64,000 nucleotides of DNA. Source: Streptomyces sp. NBC_00287. GTDB taxonomy: Bacteria; Actinomycetota; Actinomycetes; Streptomycetales; Streptomycetaceae. The DNA is taken from positions 7,378,001 to 7,442,000 of the forward strand of contig NZ_CP108053.1 in assembly GCF_036173105.1 (NCBI RefSeq). Reading direction: 5' to 3'. Positions 52,093-60,449 of this stretch are shown here, piece after piece; the stretch's first letter is position 1; each line of letters opens with the position of its first letter. A program made the position numbers and the translations under genes. The notes under the pieces were generated by a model. It saw nothing but the letters and a program-made list of their open reading frames with translations. It made no database searches and had not been told where the DNA came from.

Positions 52093-53307
52093 ATGAGCCA
52101 GCAGGGGGGAAGGCCCACCGGTCGGGAAGACGACTGGTGGATGCAGCTGTACGACGACGGGACCGAGGACACGGGTCCTACGGGGGCACCGGATTCGCTG
52201 GACGACAGGTTCGAGTCGGCGGCGGACACGGTGAACAAGCCGAGGGCCCCCTGGGAACCTCCGCCGACCGAGCCGGCGGGCACCCTGCCGGCGCAGGCCG
52301 GCGAGCCCGACCCCATCCCACCGCCGAGCACCGAACAACCCACGCCCGTCGACTATGTAGGCTCCGGCCCCCCTACCTACGAACCCGAACCCACCGCCCT
52401 CCCACCCGCGGACCCCGACGACCTGGACGACCTCGTCGCGGACACCGTCCTCGACGGTGCCCACTACGGGGCCTGCACCCTCCGCGCCGCCTCCGTCCGA
52501 GGCGACTCCGCCCGCTACCGGGGCGAACCCCGACGCGACTCACTGCTCACCGCCCGCTTCGGCACCGGCGACACCGCCCTCGTCCTCGTCGCCATGGCCA
52601 CCGGCGCCCGCGCCACCCCCGGCGCCCACCGCGCCGCCGCGGAGGCCTGCCACTGGATCGGCAGGGCCGTCGGCCGCAGTCATGCACGGCTGGCCGAGGA
52701 CATTCGGGCAGCGAGGCGCGGCGACCTCAAATCCGGCCTGCACCGCCTCACCGACCGCAGCCTCGGCAAACTCCGCGCCAGCGCCGCCGAACAGGGCGTC
52801 GACCCGGAGGAGTACGCGGCCACCCTGCGCTGCCTCCTCCTGCCCGCCGACCCCGACTGCCGTACCCGCGTCTTCTTCGGCGTCGGCGCCGGAGGTCTGT
52901 TCCGCCTGCGGGACGGCGAGTGGCAGGACATCGAACCGCGGGTCATGGACGTCGTCGGCGAGGCCGTCGTAGGGTTCGGCTCGCTGCCCTCCGAGACCCC
53001 CGAGGGCGACCGGCTCACCATGGACCTGGGCATCCCGAAGCCCCCGAGCCCGTACGAGCCCGCCCCGGAACCACCCCGAGAACCGTTCCGCTTCCGTGCC
53101 TCGGTCGCTCGTCCGGGTGACACGCTCCTGATGTGCACAGGCGGCCTCGCCGAACCCCTGCGCGGCGAGGCCGAACTCGCCCGCCACCTGACCGACCGAT
53201 GGTCCGACCCCACCCCACCGGGCCTCGCCGCATTCCTCGCCGACACCCAGGTCCGGGTGAAGGGCTACGCCGACGACCGTACGGCCGCCGCCGTCTGGGA
53301 GGTCTGA
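52093..53307 (+). CDS. PP2C-like protein with altered metal site
   Basis: A 404-residue soluble protein. The N-terminal 100 residues are acidic and Pro-rich (linker). The rest resembles a PP2C phosphatase: RRDSLLTARFG (N/D motif), TALVLVAMATGARATPGAH, VFFGVGAGGLFRL, and the C-terminal YADDRTAAAVWEV with the conserved DD-T metal site. The central DG motif (normally VADGxGG) reads VAMATGAR, so one metal-binding Asp is missing. It may be inactive or a pseudophosphatase. ATG 52093 is close to an AGGGG site and the start of protein-like sequence (MSQQGGRPTGRED); the frame upstream is not coding. Confidence 0.7.
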   Translation: MSQQGGRPTGREDDWWMQLYDDGTEDTGPTGAPDSLDDRFESAADTVNKPRAPWEPPPTEPAGTLPAQAGEPDPIPPPSTEQPTPVDYVGSGPPTYEPEPTALPPADPDDLDDLVADTVLDGAHYGACTLRAASVRGDSARYRGEPRRDSLLTARFGTGDTALVLVAMATGARATPGAHRAAAEACHWIGRAVGRSHARLAEDIRAARRGDLKSGLHRLTDRSLGKLRASAAEQGVDPEEYAATLRCLLLPADPDCRTRVFFGVGAGGLFRLRDGEWQDIEPRVMDVVGEAVVGFGSLPSETPEGDRLTMDLGIPKPPSPYEPAPEPPREPFRFRASVARPGDTLLMCTGGLAEPLRGEAELARHLTDRWSDPTPPGLAAFLADTQVRVKGYADDRTAAAVWEV

Positions 53308-53384
53308 CCGAGCGAACCGCGCGGCCCTGTGCCTCCAATGGAACCCAGAGGGATCGAAGGAGACCGAAGGGGCACAGCGCAGCC

Positions 53385-55127
53385 ATGGCCAAGCAGAACG
53401 TCGCGGAGCAGTTCGTCGACATCCTCGTCCGCGCCGGAGTCGAGCGCCTCTACGGCGTCGTCGGCGACAGCCTCAACCCCGTCGTGGACGCCGTACGCCG
53501 TAACTCCGGCATCGACTGGGTGCATGTGCGGCACGAGGAGACCGCCGCCTTCGCCGCCGGCGCGGAGGCCCAGATCACCGGGAAGCTGACCGCCTGCGCG
53601 GGCTCCTGCGGCCCCGGCAACCTCCACCTCATCAACGGCCTCTACGACGCCCACCGCTCCATGGCCCCCGTCCTCGCCCTCGCCTCGCACATCCCCTCCA
53701 GCGAGATCGGCCTCGGCTACTTCCAGGAGACACACCCGGACCAGCTGTTCCGCGAGTGCAGCCACTACAGCGAGCTGATCTCCAGCCCGCAGCAGATGCC
53801 CCGCCTGCTCCAGACCGCCATCCAGCACGCGGTCGGCCGCTCCGGCGTCAGCGTGGTCTCCCTCCCCGGCGACATCGCCGACCGGCCGGCCCCCGACAAG
53901 CCCCTCGAGACCGCCCTGGTCACCTCCCGCCCCACGGTCCGCCCCGGCGACGCCGAGATCGACCAGCTCGTCCGGATGATCGACGCCGCCGACAAGGTCA
54001 CCCTGTTCTGCGGCAGCGGCACGGCGGGCGCGCACGCGGAGGTCATGGAGTTCGCGGAGAAGATCAAGTCTCCGGTGGGACATGCGCTGAGGGGGAAGGA
54101 ACACATCCAGTACGACAACAAGTTCGATGTCGGCATGAGCGGTCTCCTCGGCTACGGCGCCGCCTACGAGGCCACCCACGAATGCGATCTGCTGATCCTG
54201 CTCGGCACCGACTTCCCGTACAACGCCTTCCTGCCCCACGACGTCAAGATCGCCCAGGTCGACGTCCGGCCCGAACACCTCGGCCGCCGCTCCAAGTTGG
54301 ACCTCGCCGTGTGGGGCGATGTGCGCGAGACCCTGCGCTGTCTCATCCCGCGGGTGCGGACCAAGGAGAACCGGCGTTTCCTCGACAAGATGCTCAAGAA
54401 GCACGCCGACGCGCTGGAGGGAGTCGTCAAGGCGTACACCAGGAAGGTCGAGAAGCACGTCCCGATCCACCCCGAGTACGTCGCCGCGGTCCTGGACGAA
54501 CTCGCCGACGACGACGCCGTGTTCACGGTCGATACCGGGATGTGCAATGTCTGGGCCGCCCGCTACATCACCCCGAACGGCCGCCGCCGGGTCATCGGCT
54601 CCTTCTCCCACGGCTCGATGGCGAACGCGCTGCCCATGGCGATCGGCGCCCAGTTCACCGACCGCCGCCGCCAGGTGGTGTCGATGTCAGGAGACGGCGG
54701 ATTCGCCATGCTGATGGGCGACTTCCTCACGCTGGTGCAGCACGATCTGCCGGTGAAGGTGGTCCTGTTCAACAACTCCTCGCTGAGCATGGTCGAGTTG
54801 GAGATGCTGGTCGCCGGACTGCCCTCCTACGGCACCGAGAACAAGAACCCCGACTTCGCCGCCGTCGCCCAGGCCTGCGGCGCCTACGGCGTACGCGTGG
54901 AGAAGCCCAAGCAGCTCGCCGGCGCCCTCAAGGACGCCTTCAAGCACAAGGGCCCGGCCCTCGTCGACATCGTCACCGACCCCAACGCCCTGTCCATCCC
55001 ACCGAAGATCAGCGCCGAGATGGTCACCGGCTTCGCCCTGTCCGCCTCGAAGATCGTCCTCGACGGCGGAGTGGGCCGCATGCTCCAGATGGCCCGCTCC
55101 AACCTCCGTAACGTGCCCCGCCCTTAG
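53385..55127 (+). CDS. poxB: Pyruvate dehydrogenase (quinone)/pyruvate oxidase
   Basis: A 580-residue ThDP-flavoprotein, close to PoxB in length (572 in E. coli). Predicted to oxidise pyruvate to acetate and CO2, passing electrons to a membrane quinone. Features: activating Glu E51 in VRHEETAAFAAGA, FAD domain about 190-330 (LFCGSGTAG, DLLILLGTDFPY), ThDP motif GDGGFAMLMGDFLTLVQHDL with NN at NNSSLS, and C-terminal VDIVTDPNALSIPP. The amphipathic tail (about 555-575) is present. ATG 53385 precedes MAKQNVAEQFVDILV. The 3' end overlaps the opposite HTH gene by 4 nt. Confidence 0.9.
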   Translation: MAKQNVAEQFVDILVRAGVERLYGVVGDSLNPVVDAVRRNSGIDWVHVRHEETAAFAAGAEAQITGKLTACAGSCGPGNLHLINGLYDAHRSMAPVLALASHIPSSEIGLGYFQETHPDQLFRECSHYSELISSPQQMPRLLQTAIQHAVGRSGVSVVSLPGDIADRPAPDKPLETALVTSRPTVRPGDAEIDQLVRMIDAADKVTLFCGSGTAGAHAEVMEFAEKIKSPVGHALRGKEHIQYDNKFDVGMSGLLGYGAAYEATHECDLLILLGTDFPYNAFLPHDVKIAQVDVRPEHLGRRSKLDLAVWGDVRETLRCLIPRVRTKENRRFLDKMLKKHADALEGVVKAYTRKVEKHVPIHPEYVAAVLDELADDDAVFTVDTGMCNVWAARYITPNGRRRVIGSFSHGSMANALPMAIGAQFTDRRRQVVSMSGDGGFAMLMGDFLTLVQHDLPVKVVLFNNSSLSMVELEMLVAGLPSYGTENKNPDFAAVAQACGAYGVRVEKPKQLAGALKDAFKHKGPALVDIVTDPNALSIPPKISAEMVTGFALSASKIVLDGGVGRMLQMARSNLRNVPRP

Positions 55128-56374
55128 GAGACGTACGGCCCCCACTCCCGCGCGGACGTGTCGTACGCATACCGGGGCAGACCCTTGATGCCCGTCGTGC
55201 GGATCGGGCGGCCCTGGTCGTCGATGCGGACCGTGCCGGTGCGGCCCTGGGAGGACCAGTCGAGTTCGAGGTACCAGCGGCAGTCGCAGTTCTCGGTGCG
55301 CGCCGTGACGAGCAGGACCTCGGGGTCCTCGGCGGAGACCCGGTACGGCAGCCGCATGGCCGGGATCGTGGTGCCCGAATCATTGCCGTCGACCGGGCGG
55401 GCGATCGGCCGGTCCTTGTCCAGGTCGACATCGAAGTAGCGCGGGCTCACGGCCCCGCCGCAACCGTTGTCCATGGCATACGAGTTGCCCTCGAGGGGCG
55501 CCGCGCGGCCGACCACCCGGACCCGCAGGGCCTCCAGGACCACGGCCGTGGACGTCCGCCCCTGCACCGAGATCCGCACCATCGTCTCCCGCCCGTGCAC
55601 CGCGCCCTCGGCTCCGGCCCAGGCCCTGGCGTCCTGCGGGGCCGGAGGCGGCGTGACCTGCGCGGGCGGCTTGCCGATGACGTAGTCGTGACCGCACCCC
55701 TGCGACCAGACATGGGAGTCGGCGGTCCAGGTGAGCGGCACCTCGTCTGTGGGCTCGTCGCCCTTCGCGGGCGGGGCGCCGGAGCTCTTCTCGGGGGCGG
55801 GCCGCGAGGGCTTTGCCGTACCGCTTCCGGAAGGGGACGGTGCGGTCGTCGTGGGGGTCGGGGACGGGCTCTTCGTCGCGCCGGGTGCGGTCGCACGGGG
55901 CTCGGCCCCACCCTGCGCCCGGTCGCCGCCGGTGTCGCCCCGGTCGGAGTCCAGGGCCGTGAGCGTGCCCAGGGTGGCGAGGAGCACTGAGGCCACGGCC
56001 GCGGCGACCGTGATCCGTCGGCGGCGGTACCAGGGGCGGCCCGATGGGGTGGGTTCCGGTTCCGGTGTCGCGTCCTCGGGTTCCTCCGGAGGGGCCTCCG
56101 GTGCCGCCGCGCCCCGGGGCCGCTGCCGCGCCGCCACCGCGAGCAGCCAGCGCCGGTGCAGCTCCATCCGTTCCTCCGCCGACGCCCCGCACAGCGCGGC
56201 GAAGCGCTCCACCGGGGCGAAGTCCTGGGGGACCGCGTCACCGGCGCAGTAGCGGTGCAGCGTGGAGGTGTTCATGCCGAGCCGGCGGGCCAGCGAGCCG
56301 TAACTGCGATCGGTCCGCTCCTTGAACTGCCGTAGCAGTGCGGCGAACTCCTCGACCTCGTCCTGTGCCGACAC
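55124..56374 (-). CDS. Membrane-anchored HTH protein with extracellular domain
   Basis: A 416-residue single-pass protein. The N-terminal XRE/HTH-type domain (about 8-70; GSLARRLGMNTSTLHRYCAG) is cytoplasmic. A Pro-rich linker leads to a TM helix (about 119-140; ITVAAAVASVLLATLGTLTA), then an Ala/Pro/Thr-rich spacer and a C-terminal domain (about 240-416) with paired Cys (GCGHDYVIG, NGCGG, NCDCRW). It is a plausible membrane-bound regulator sensing an external signal. GTG 56374 (VSAQDEVEEF) was chosen with the GGAAGGGT site; the frame extends upstream without a good start. Divergent from a small secreted protein, with a perfect 16-bp palindrome between. Confidence 0.75.
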   Translation of the reverse strand: MSAQDEVEEFAALLRQFKERTDRSYGSLARRLGMNTSTLHRYCAGDAVPQDFAPVERFAALCGASAEERMELHRRWLLAVAARQRPRGAAAPEAPPEEPEDATPEPEPTPSGRPWYRRRRITVAAAVASVLLATLGTLTALDSDRGDTGGDRAQGGAEPRATAPGATKSPSPTPTTTAPSPSGSGTAKPSRPAPEKSSGAPPAKGDEPTDEVPLTWTADSHVWSQGCGHDYVIGKPPAQVTPPPAPQDARAWAGAEGAVHGRETMVRISVQGRTSTAVVLEALRVRVVGRAAPLEGNSYAMDNGCGGAVSPRYFDVDLDKDRPIARPVDGNDSGTTIPAMRLPYRVSAEDPEVLLVTARTENCDCRWYLELDWSSQGRTGTVRIDDQGRPIRTTGIKGLPRYAYDTSAREWGPYVS

Positions 56375-56450
56375 CCTTCCCCCGTGTTCTCCCGCCCGGG
56401 ACGGCATCCCAGGCACCCCATATACCTGCACGTCAGACGGGATGGGATGG

Positions 56451-56466
56451 TTCCACCGCGGTGGAA
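56451..56466. promoter_or_regulatory. Perfect 16-bp palindrome between HTH and secreted-protein genes
   Basis: TTCCACCGCGGTGGAA, 77 nt upstream of the HTH gene and 132 nt upstream of the secreted-protein gene. Candidate operator, possibly for the HTH protein itself. Confidence 0.5.
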
Positions 56467-56598
56467 GCGGCGTCCCCTGTTGCATCCGGGTCCTGTGACC
56501 GCTGATGCTCTTGGTGTCGCACCGACGACCGTGGGACCGACCAGCCCACGGCGCGGTGACGACGACCCACACCCACACTCGATCCACGGGGGACACCC

Positions 56599-57219
56599 AT
56601 GCCCAAGCGCACCCGAGCAGGCGCGGTCACCGTACTCGCCGTCGCAGGCCTCACCGTCGGCGCGGCCCTCACCGTACCGGCCGGAGCCGCTCCGAGCGCG
56701 GCGAGCGCGCCCCGCTTCCTGGCCGCCTCCCAACTCCCGCCGCACCCCTCGTCCACCTGGACCGCCGGCAAGGTCACCGACGGCGTCCCGGACGAGATGC
56801 GGTTCTGCCTGGAGAAGGCGCTGCTCGCCTACGACTCCCGGTACCGCCCCTTCCACACGGACCTGGACGCCACCGCCCGGCAGTTGACGATCGTCGTCGG
56901 CACCGCAGCCAAGGCCAAGGCCCTGGCGAGCAGTCTCAACAAGGAGTTCAAGTCCTGCGCCGGGCGTATCGAGGCCGCCGACCCGGAGATCGAGGCCACG
57001 TACAAGTCGTACGGCTCGCTGCCCGTCGAGGAGGGCGCCCGCGTGCACGGTCTGCACACCGAGACCTCGTGGGGCGCAACCGACATCCGGCTGCTCTCCG
57101 TGGGCCGGGACGGCAGGACCGTCACGGTCGTGGACTGGTCGCAGATGGGCGACTTCTCGGACGCTCCGGTGTCCGCCTTCAAGAAGACCACCACCAAGGC
57201 GGTCAACAAGCTCTACTGA
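56599..57219 (+). CDS. Small secreted protein of unknown function
   Basis: A 206-residue protein with a Sec signal peptide (1-30; ends near GAAPSA). The mature part has helices and strands (EMRFCLEKALLAYDSRYRPF, KALASSLNKEFKSCAGRIEA, TETSWGATDIRLLSVGRDG) and two cysteines that could form a disulfide. No family recognised. Start ATG 56599 follows a GGGGGA site. It is divergent from the membrane HTH gene and followed by a strong terminator. Confidence 0.72.
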   Translation: MPKRTRAGAVTVLAVAGLTVGAALTVPAGAAPSAASAPRFLAASQLPPHPSSTWTAGKVTDGVPDEMRFCLEKALLAYDSRYRPFHTDLDATARQLTIVVGTAAKAKALASSLNKEFKSCAGRIEAADPEIEATYKSYGSLPVEEGARVHGLHTETSWGATDIRLLSVGRDGRTVTVVDWSQMGDFSDAPVSAFKKTTTKAVNKLY

Positions 57220-57241
57220 CCACAGCACCGCCGGGGGGCCA

Positions 57242-57283
57242 CGGGGCCGCCCTCTCGCCACGGGGGTCGGGAGGGCGGCCCCG
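57242..57283 (+). terminator. Terminator after the secreted-protein gene
   Basis: Perfect 13-bp stem, CGGGGCCGCCCTC (57242-57254) and GAGGGCGGCCCCG (57271-57283), loop 16 nt. Confidence 0.78.
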
Positions 57284-57471
57284 CGCCGGTCGCATACGGC
57301 CGGATCGGCAGCCGGGAGTGGACAGTTCGGCCGATGTGGTCTCATCCCGTACCACCCCAAAAGCTCTGCTTCCGCCCGCCCGTGCCCGGGCGTTCACCCC
57401 GGTGCGGCCCTTTCGTGGCCGAACGCCCGGTCGTTGACAATTCGACATGACTGTCACGTGCCCGACGGGGC

Positions 57472-58014
57472 ATGGTTCCCGTGAACGTGTTCGAGCAGGA
57501 GGGGAACGACATCGGCACGCGGGCGGGGGTCATGAAGAGGCAGGCACGAGGGGGCGGTCCCATCGCGATCGGGGCCTTCTCGACGGACACGGTGGAGGAC
57601 AAGGCGGACGGCGTCGCGGAGCGGGCGCCGACGGGCCGACTCAGGCGCAGACTCGGGCGCGCCGACCTCAGGGCGGTGCCCGAGGCGCGCAGGGAACTGA
57701 GGGCGCTCTTACAGCACTGGGGCAGGCCCGGACGATCCGAGATAGCGGAGCTGCTGACCAGCGAACTCGTCACCAACGCCTTGGTCCACACCGACCACGA
57801 CGCGGTCCTGACCGCCACCGTGGGACCGAGTGGACTACGGGTGGAGGTACGGGACTTCGTGGCCCGCAGGCCCAGAATGTGCGTACCGAACGCCGACGAC
57901 GGTACGCACGGCAGGGGCCTGGTGCTGGTGGAGTCCCTGGCGGACGCCTGGGGCGTACAGCCGCACGGCGTGGGCAAGGCGGTGTGGTTCGAACTCGACC
58001 CGGAGGCCGCATGA
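57472..58014 (+). CDS. RsbW-type ATP-binding protein (anti-sigma-like)
   Basis: A 180-residue HATPase_c_2 protein. The N box is ELVTNALVHTDHDAV, the G1 box DDGTHGRGLVLVESL and the G2-like GVGKAVWFEL follow in order. Streptomyces has many such orphan kinases which bind or phosphorylate anti-sigma antagonists. The N-terminal 40 residues are less conserved; GTG 57481 or an internal ATG at 57532 are alternative starts. A TTGACA at 57434-57439 could be a -35. No partner is adjacent. Confidence 0.8.
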   Translation: MVPVNVFEQEGNDIGTRAGVMKRQARGGGPIAIGAFSTDTVEDKADGVAERAPTGRLRRRLGRADLRAVPEARRELRALLQHWGRPGRSEIAELLTSELVTNALVHTDHDAVLTATVGPSGLRVEVRDFVARRPRMCVPNADDGTHGRGLVLVESLADAWGVQPHGVGKAVWFELDPEAA

Positions 58015-58033
58015 ATGGTGGGCCGCATGACGA

Positions 58034-58070
58034 CGGGAGGGGGTACGGCCTGACGCCGTACCCCCTCCCG
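58034..58070. terminator. Strong bidirectional terminator
   Basis: Perfect 16-bp stem, CGGGAGGGGGTACGGC (58034-58049) and GCCGTACCCCCTCCCG (58055-58070), 5-nt loop, between the RsbW-type and DUF2637 genes. Confidence 0.85.
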
Positions 58071-58094
58071 TGGTTCACCTGAGGAGAGCGGTTT

Positions 58095-59141
58095 TCAGCC
58101 GAACTGCTGCTCCAGATCCTTGAGCTTGCGCTCCAGGGAGTCCAGGCGCGGCAGTGCCATGGTGTCGTCTTCCGCGGTGAGGTCGACCACCGGGTCAGAG
58201 CCAGGGCGTACGGGCTGAAGGGAGGGCCGCGCGCGTACGGGCAGCTGCTCCGGCGATGATATGGCAGGCTCCGCGGTGACCCGGTCGGAGCCGCGCTCCA
58301 CCGCCTGCACCTCGACCTCCACCTGCCGTCCGCCGCCACGGCCGACGAACCCACGGTGGCCCCGGCTGATGGCCTTCAACTGAGCGCGCTCCACGCGCTG
58401 CTGGTCGCGCCGCCGCAGTCGCTGCTCGTCCTTCTTGATCTTGTCCTCGCGCACTTCCTCGACCGCCTCGTCCAGGCTGCGCACACCCTCCAGGAGCATC
58501 AGGGACCAGGCTTTGTAGGTCTCCCGGGGGGCCCGCAGCCAGCGGACGATACGGATCTGCGGCAGCGGCCTCGGCACCAGACCCTGCTCGCGCAGGGCGG
58601 CCCGGCGGGTCTGCTTCAGCGCCCGGTCGAAGAGCACCGCAGCGGACAGGGACATGCCGGCGAAGAAGTGGGGGGCGCCGTCGTGGCCGATACCCCTGGG
58701 TGCGTGCACCCAGTTGAACCAGGCCGCGGCAGCCGCGAACGTCCACACGAGTATCCGGGAGCCGAGGGCCGCGTCACCGTGGCTGGCCTCCCGCACAGCG
58801 AGGACGGAGCAGAACATCGCCGCGCCGTCGAGGCCGAACGGCACGAGGTACTGCCAGCCGTTGTGGAGGCCGAGGTTCTGCTCACCGAATCCGACCAGGC
58901 CGTGGAACGAGAGCGCGGCGGCCACCGCCGCACAGCAGAACAGCAGCACATAAGAGGCGGTGCCGTATATGGCCTCCTTGCGCCTGCGGCGCTCTTCGCT
59001 GCGCTCCCACGAGTCGTCGGCACTCGTGTCCTTCCCCGAGGAGCGCTTTCCGCGCGTGAGCACCGCCACCGCCGCCAGCGTGCCCAGGAGCAGTACGGCG
59101 CCCGGAAGCAGCCAGTTCAGCGATATGTCGGTCAGTCTCAT
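58095..59141 (-). CDS. DUF2637 membrane protein (SpdB-like)
   Basis: A 348-residue membrane protein with four TM helices in the first half (about 8-28, 60-85, 96-116, 129-146). The C-terminal half is charged and coiled-coil-like (EEVREDKIKKDEQRLRRRDQ). DUF2637 proteins resemble the Spd proteins of Streptomyces plasmid transfer but also occur as conserved chromosomal genes, to which this belongs by context (no plasmid or phage gene nearby). ATG 59141 (MRLTDIS) has AAGGGA upstream; an open frame 57 nt further has none. Confidence 0.8.
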   Translation of the reverse strand: MRLTDISLNWLLPGAVLLLGTLAAVAVLTRGKRSSGKDTSADDSWERSEERRRRKEAIYGTASYVLLFCCAAVAAALSFHGLVGFGEQNLGLHNGWQYLVPFGLDGAAMFCSVLAVREASHGDAALGSRILVWTFAAAAAWFNWVHAPRGIGHDGAPHFFAGMSLSAAVLFDRALKQTRRAALREQGLVPRPLPQIRIVRWLRAPRETYKAWSLMLLEGVRSLDEAVEEVREDKIKKDEQRLRRRDQQRVERAQLKAISRGHRGFVGRGGGRQVEVEVQAVERGSDRVTAEPAISSPEQLPVRARPSLQPVRPGSDPVVDLTAEDDTMALPRLDSLERKLKDLEQQFG

Positions 59142-59445
59142 CTGGGGTCCCTTGCATTGGGATAGGGCGTAACGCCCGCCATAGTGGCCCAATCCCACTG
59201 GCCCTCAGGGGGTTTCGGGGCAAGAGGCCGCCAAGGAGGTGCAAGGGGATGCCCAGGGCGGCGTTCTGCTCGAACTGCCGCTTGAGGGGCGGGAGTTGAG
59301 TTCGAATAAGACTACCCGTACGGGTGGTTCCACGGAAAGTTCCCGCGACGAGTGAGGAAGTTGTGAAACGCCTGTAACCATGCGGGCGGTCCGCGGGAGT
59401 TGATCTTACGGGGGCGCGCGGGGTGCTGATGCCCGCGCGCGCGGT
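59142..59445. other. Intergenic stretch with a tiny ORF and a palindrome
   Basis: Holds a 16-codon ORF at 59249-59299 on the plus strand with AAGGAGGT spaced 9-10 nt ahead (MPRAAFCSNCRLRGGS), and a perfect 12-bp palindrome ACCCGTACGGGT at 59314-59325. No annotated gene follows on that strand. A stem-loop near the end may terminate the siderophore reductase gene. Confidence 0.4.
59414..59440 (-). terminator. Weak stem-loop after the siderophore reductase gene
   Basis: GCGCGCGGG (59414-59422) and CCCGCGCGC (59432-59440), 9-nt loop; 5 nt beyond the stop. Confidence 0.5.
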
Positions 59446-60294
59446 TCAACTCGCCGTCGCCAGCAGCTTGGTGACGCGATCCGTGTCGCAGGTGCGCGGG
59501 CAGGTGGCGCAGGTGTCCTCGGGGCGAAGTGTGTAGAACATGCAGCAGCTCACCCGGTCCCGGGTGGGCATCGGCTCGCCGTTCGGGCCGCTCAGCACGC
59601 GGAAGGCGGCGGAACCGGCGTACGGCTTGGTCGAGCCCGGCAGCAGCAGCTCCAGCTCGCGCATCGCGCGCTCCTCCTCGCCGAGGAGGCCGGCGATGTG
59701 CCAGAGGCTCTCGACGATCTCGTCGGTCGCCATGCCCCACAGGGCGCGGCCGCGGCGGCGCATCCGCGGGCCGAAACCGGCGAGCACGGGTTCGAGATGC
59801 TCGGCGACGGCGTCCCGGACCTCGGCGCGCAGGGCCTCCTCGTCGGGGACCACGCGGGCGCCGGGCAGCTCCGCCGCCGGGTCGCCGGGCAGACAGGCGA
59901 AGCCCGCGGTCGGGCGGACCGCCATCCGGCCGATGGCGAGACCGGGCGCGGTGCGGTCGTAGGAGACATGCGTCACGGGGAGGCGAGGGACGCGGCGGTG
60001 CAGAAACCAGGGGACGGTGATCAGGAGGCAGGCGGGCCAGGCGTAGCGGTGCAGGCCGAAGCTCGCGGTGACATCCGGGCGGGCCTGTTGGGCGTAGTCG
60101 CGCAGGATCTGCTCGTCGTCCCAGGCCAGGAAGGTGTCGAGGGGGGTGCCTCCGGCGGCGAGCTCGGCGGCGGAGACCCAGCCGGGGCCGGTGGGGGTGG
60201 GGTCCGTGGGACCGAGTTCGGTCACCGCGAGTGACGGGAAGACCTCGGTGAGCCGTATGTACGCGTCCGTGGTGGCCGAACGGGGCACAGGCAT
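59446..60294 (-). CDS. FhuF-like siderophore-iron reductase with 2Fe-2S site
   Basis: A 282-residue (2Fe-2S) protein. The C-terminal cysteine set CC-x10-C-x2-C (SCCMFYTLRPEDTCATCP) is that of the FhuF family, which reduce Fe(III)-siderophores in the cytoplasm to release iron. The first 240 residues contain FhuF-like helices (FGLHRYAWPACLLITVPWFL, MATDEIVESLWHIAGLLGEE). GGGAG lies 6 nt before the ATG. The iron box upstream indicates repression by iron through DmdR1/IdeR. Confidence 0.85.
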   Translation of the reverse strand: MPVPRSATTDAYIRLTEVFPSLAVTELGPTDPTPTGPGWVSAAELAAGGTPLDTFLAWDDEQILRDYAQQARPDVTASFGLHRYAWPACLLITVPWFLHRRVPRLPVTHVSYDRTAPGLAIGRMAVRPTAGFACLPGDPAAELPGARVVPDEEALRAEVRDAVAEHLEPVLAGFGPRMRRRGRALWGMATDEIVESLWHIAGLLGEEERAMRELELLLPGSTKPYAGSAAFRVLSGPNGEPMPTRDRVSCCMFYTLRPEDTCATCPRTCDTDRVTKLLATAS

Positions 60295-60320
60295 CCGGGA
60301 CTCCCGATTCAGTGCGGTTT

Positions 60321-60339
60321 TCAGGTAAGCCTTACCTTA
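60321..60339 (-). promoter_or_regulatory. Iron box (DmdR/IdeR operator)
   Basis: On the minus strand TAAGGTAAGGCTTACCTGA. It matches TTAGGTTAGGCTAACCTAA at 15 of 19 positions and lies 27 nt upstream of the FhuF-like gene, so the iron regulator would cover the core promoter. Confidence 0.75.
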
Positions 60340-60449
60340 CCCAAGATCGGGTGGATTTGAACTGACGGCCCGTGCGCTTATGGTGCTTGACGGACGAGTA
60401 ACAACCCGCCGTAATGACCCCAAGACCGACACGTCCGGAGGAGGAGCCC

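Noticed and set aside
58095..59141. DUF2637 gene as sign of an integrated plasmid
   Set aside because: No integrase, replication, Tra or KorSA-type gene and no att repeat is nearby; a chromosomal copy is the simpler reading.
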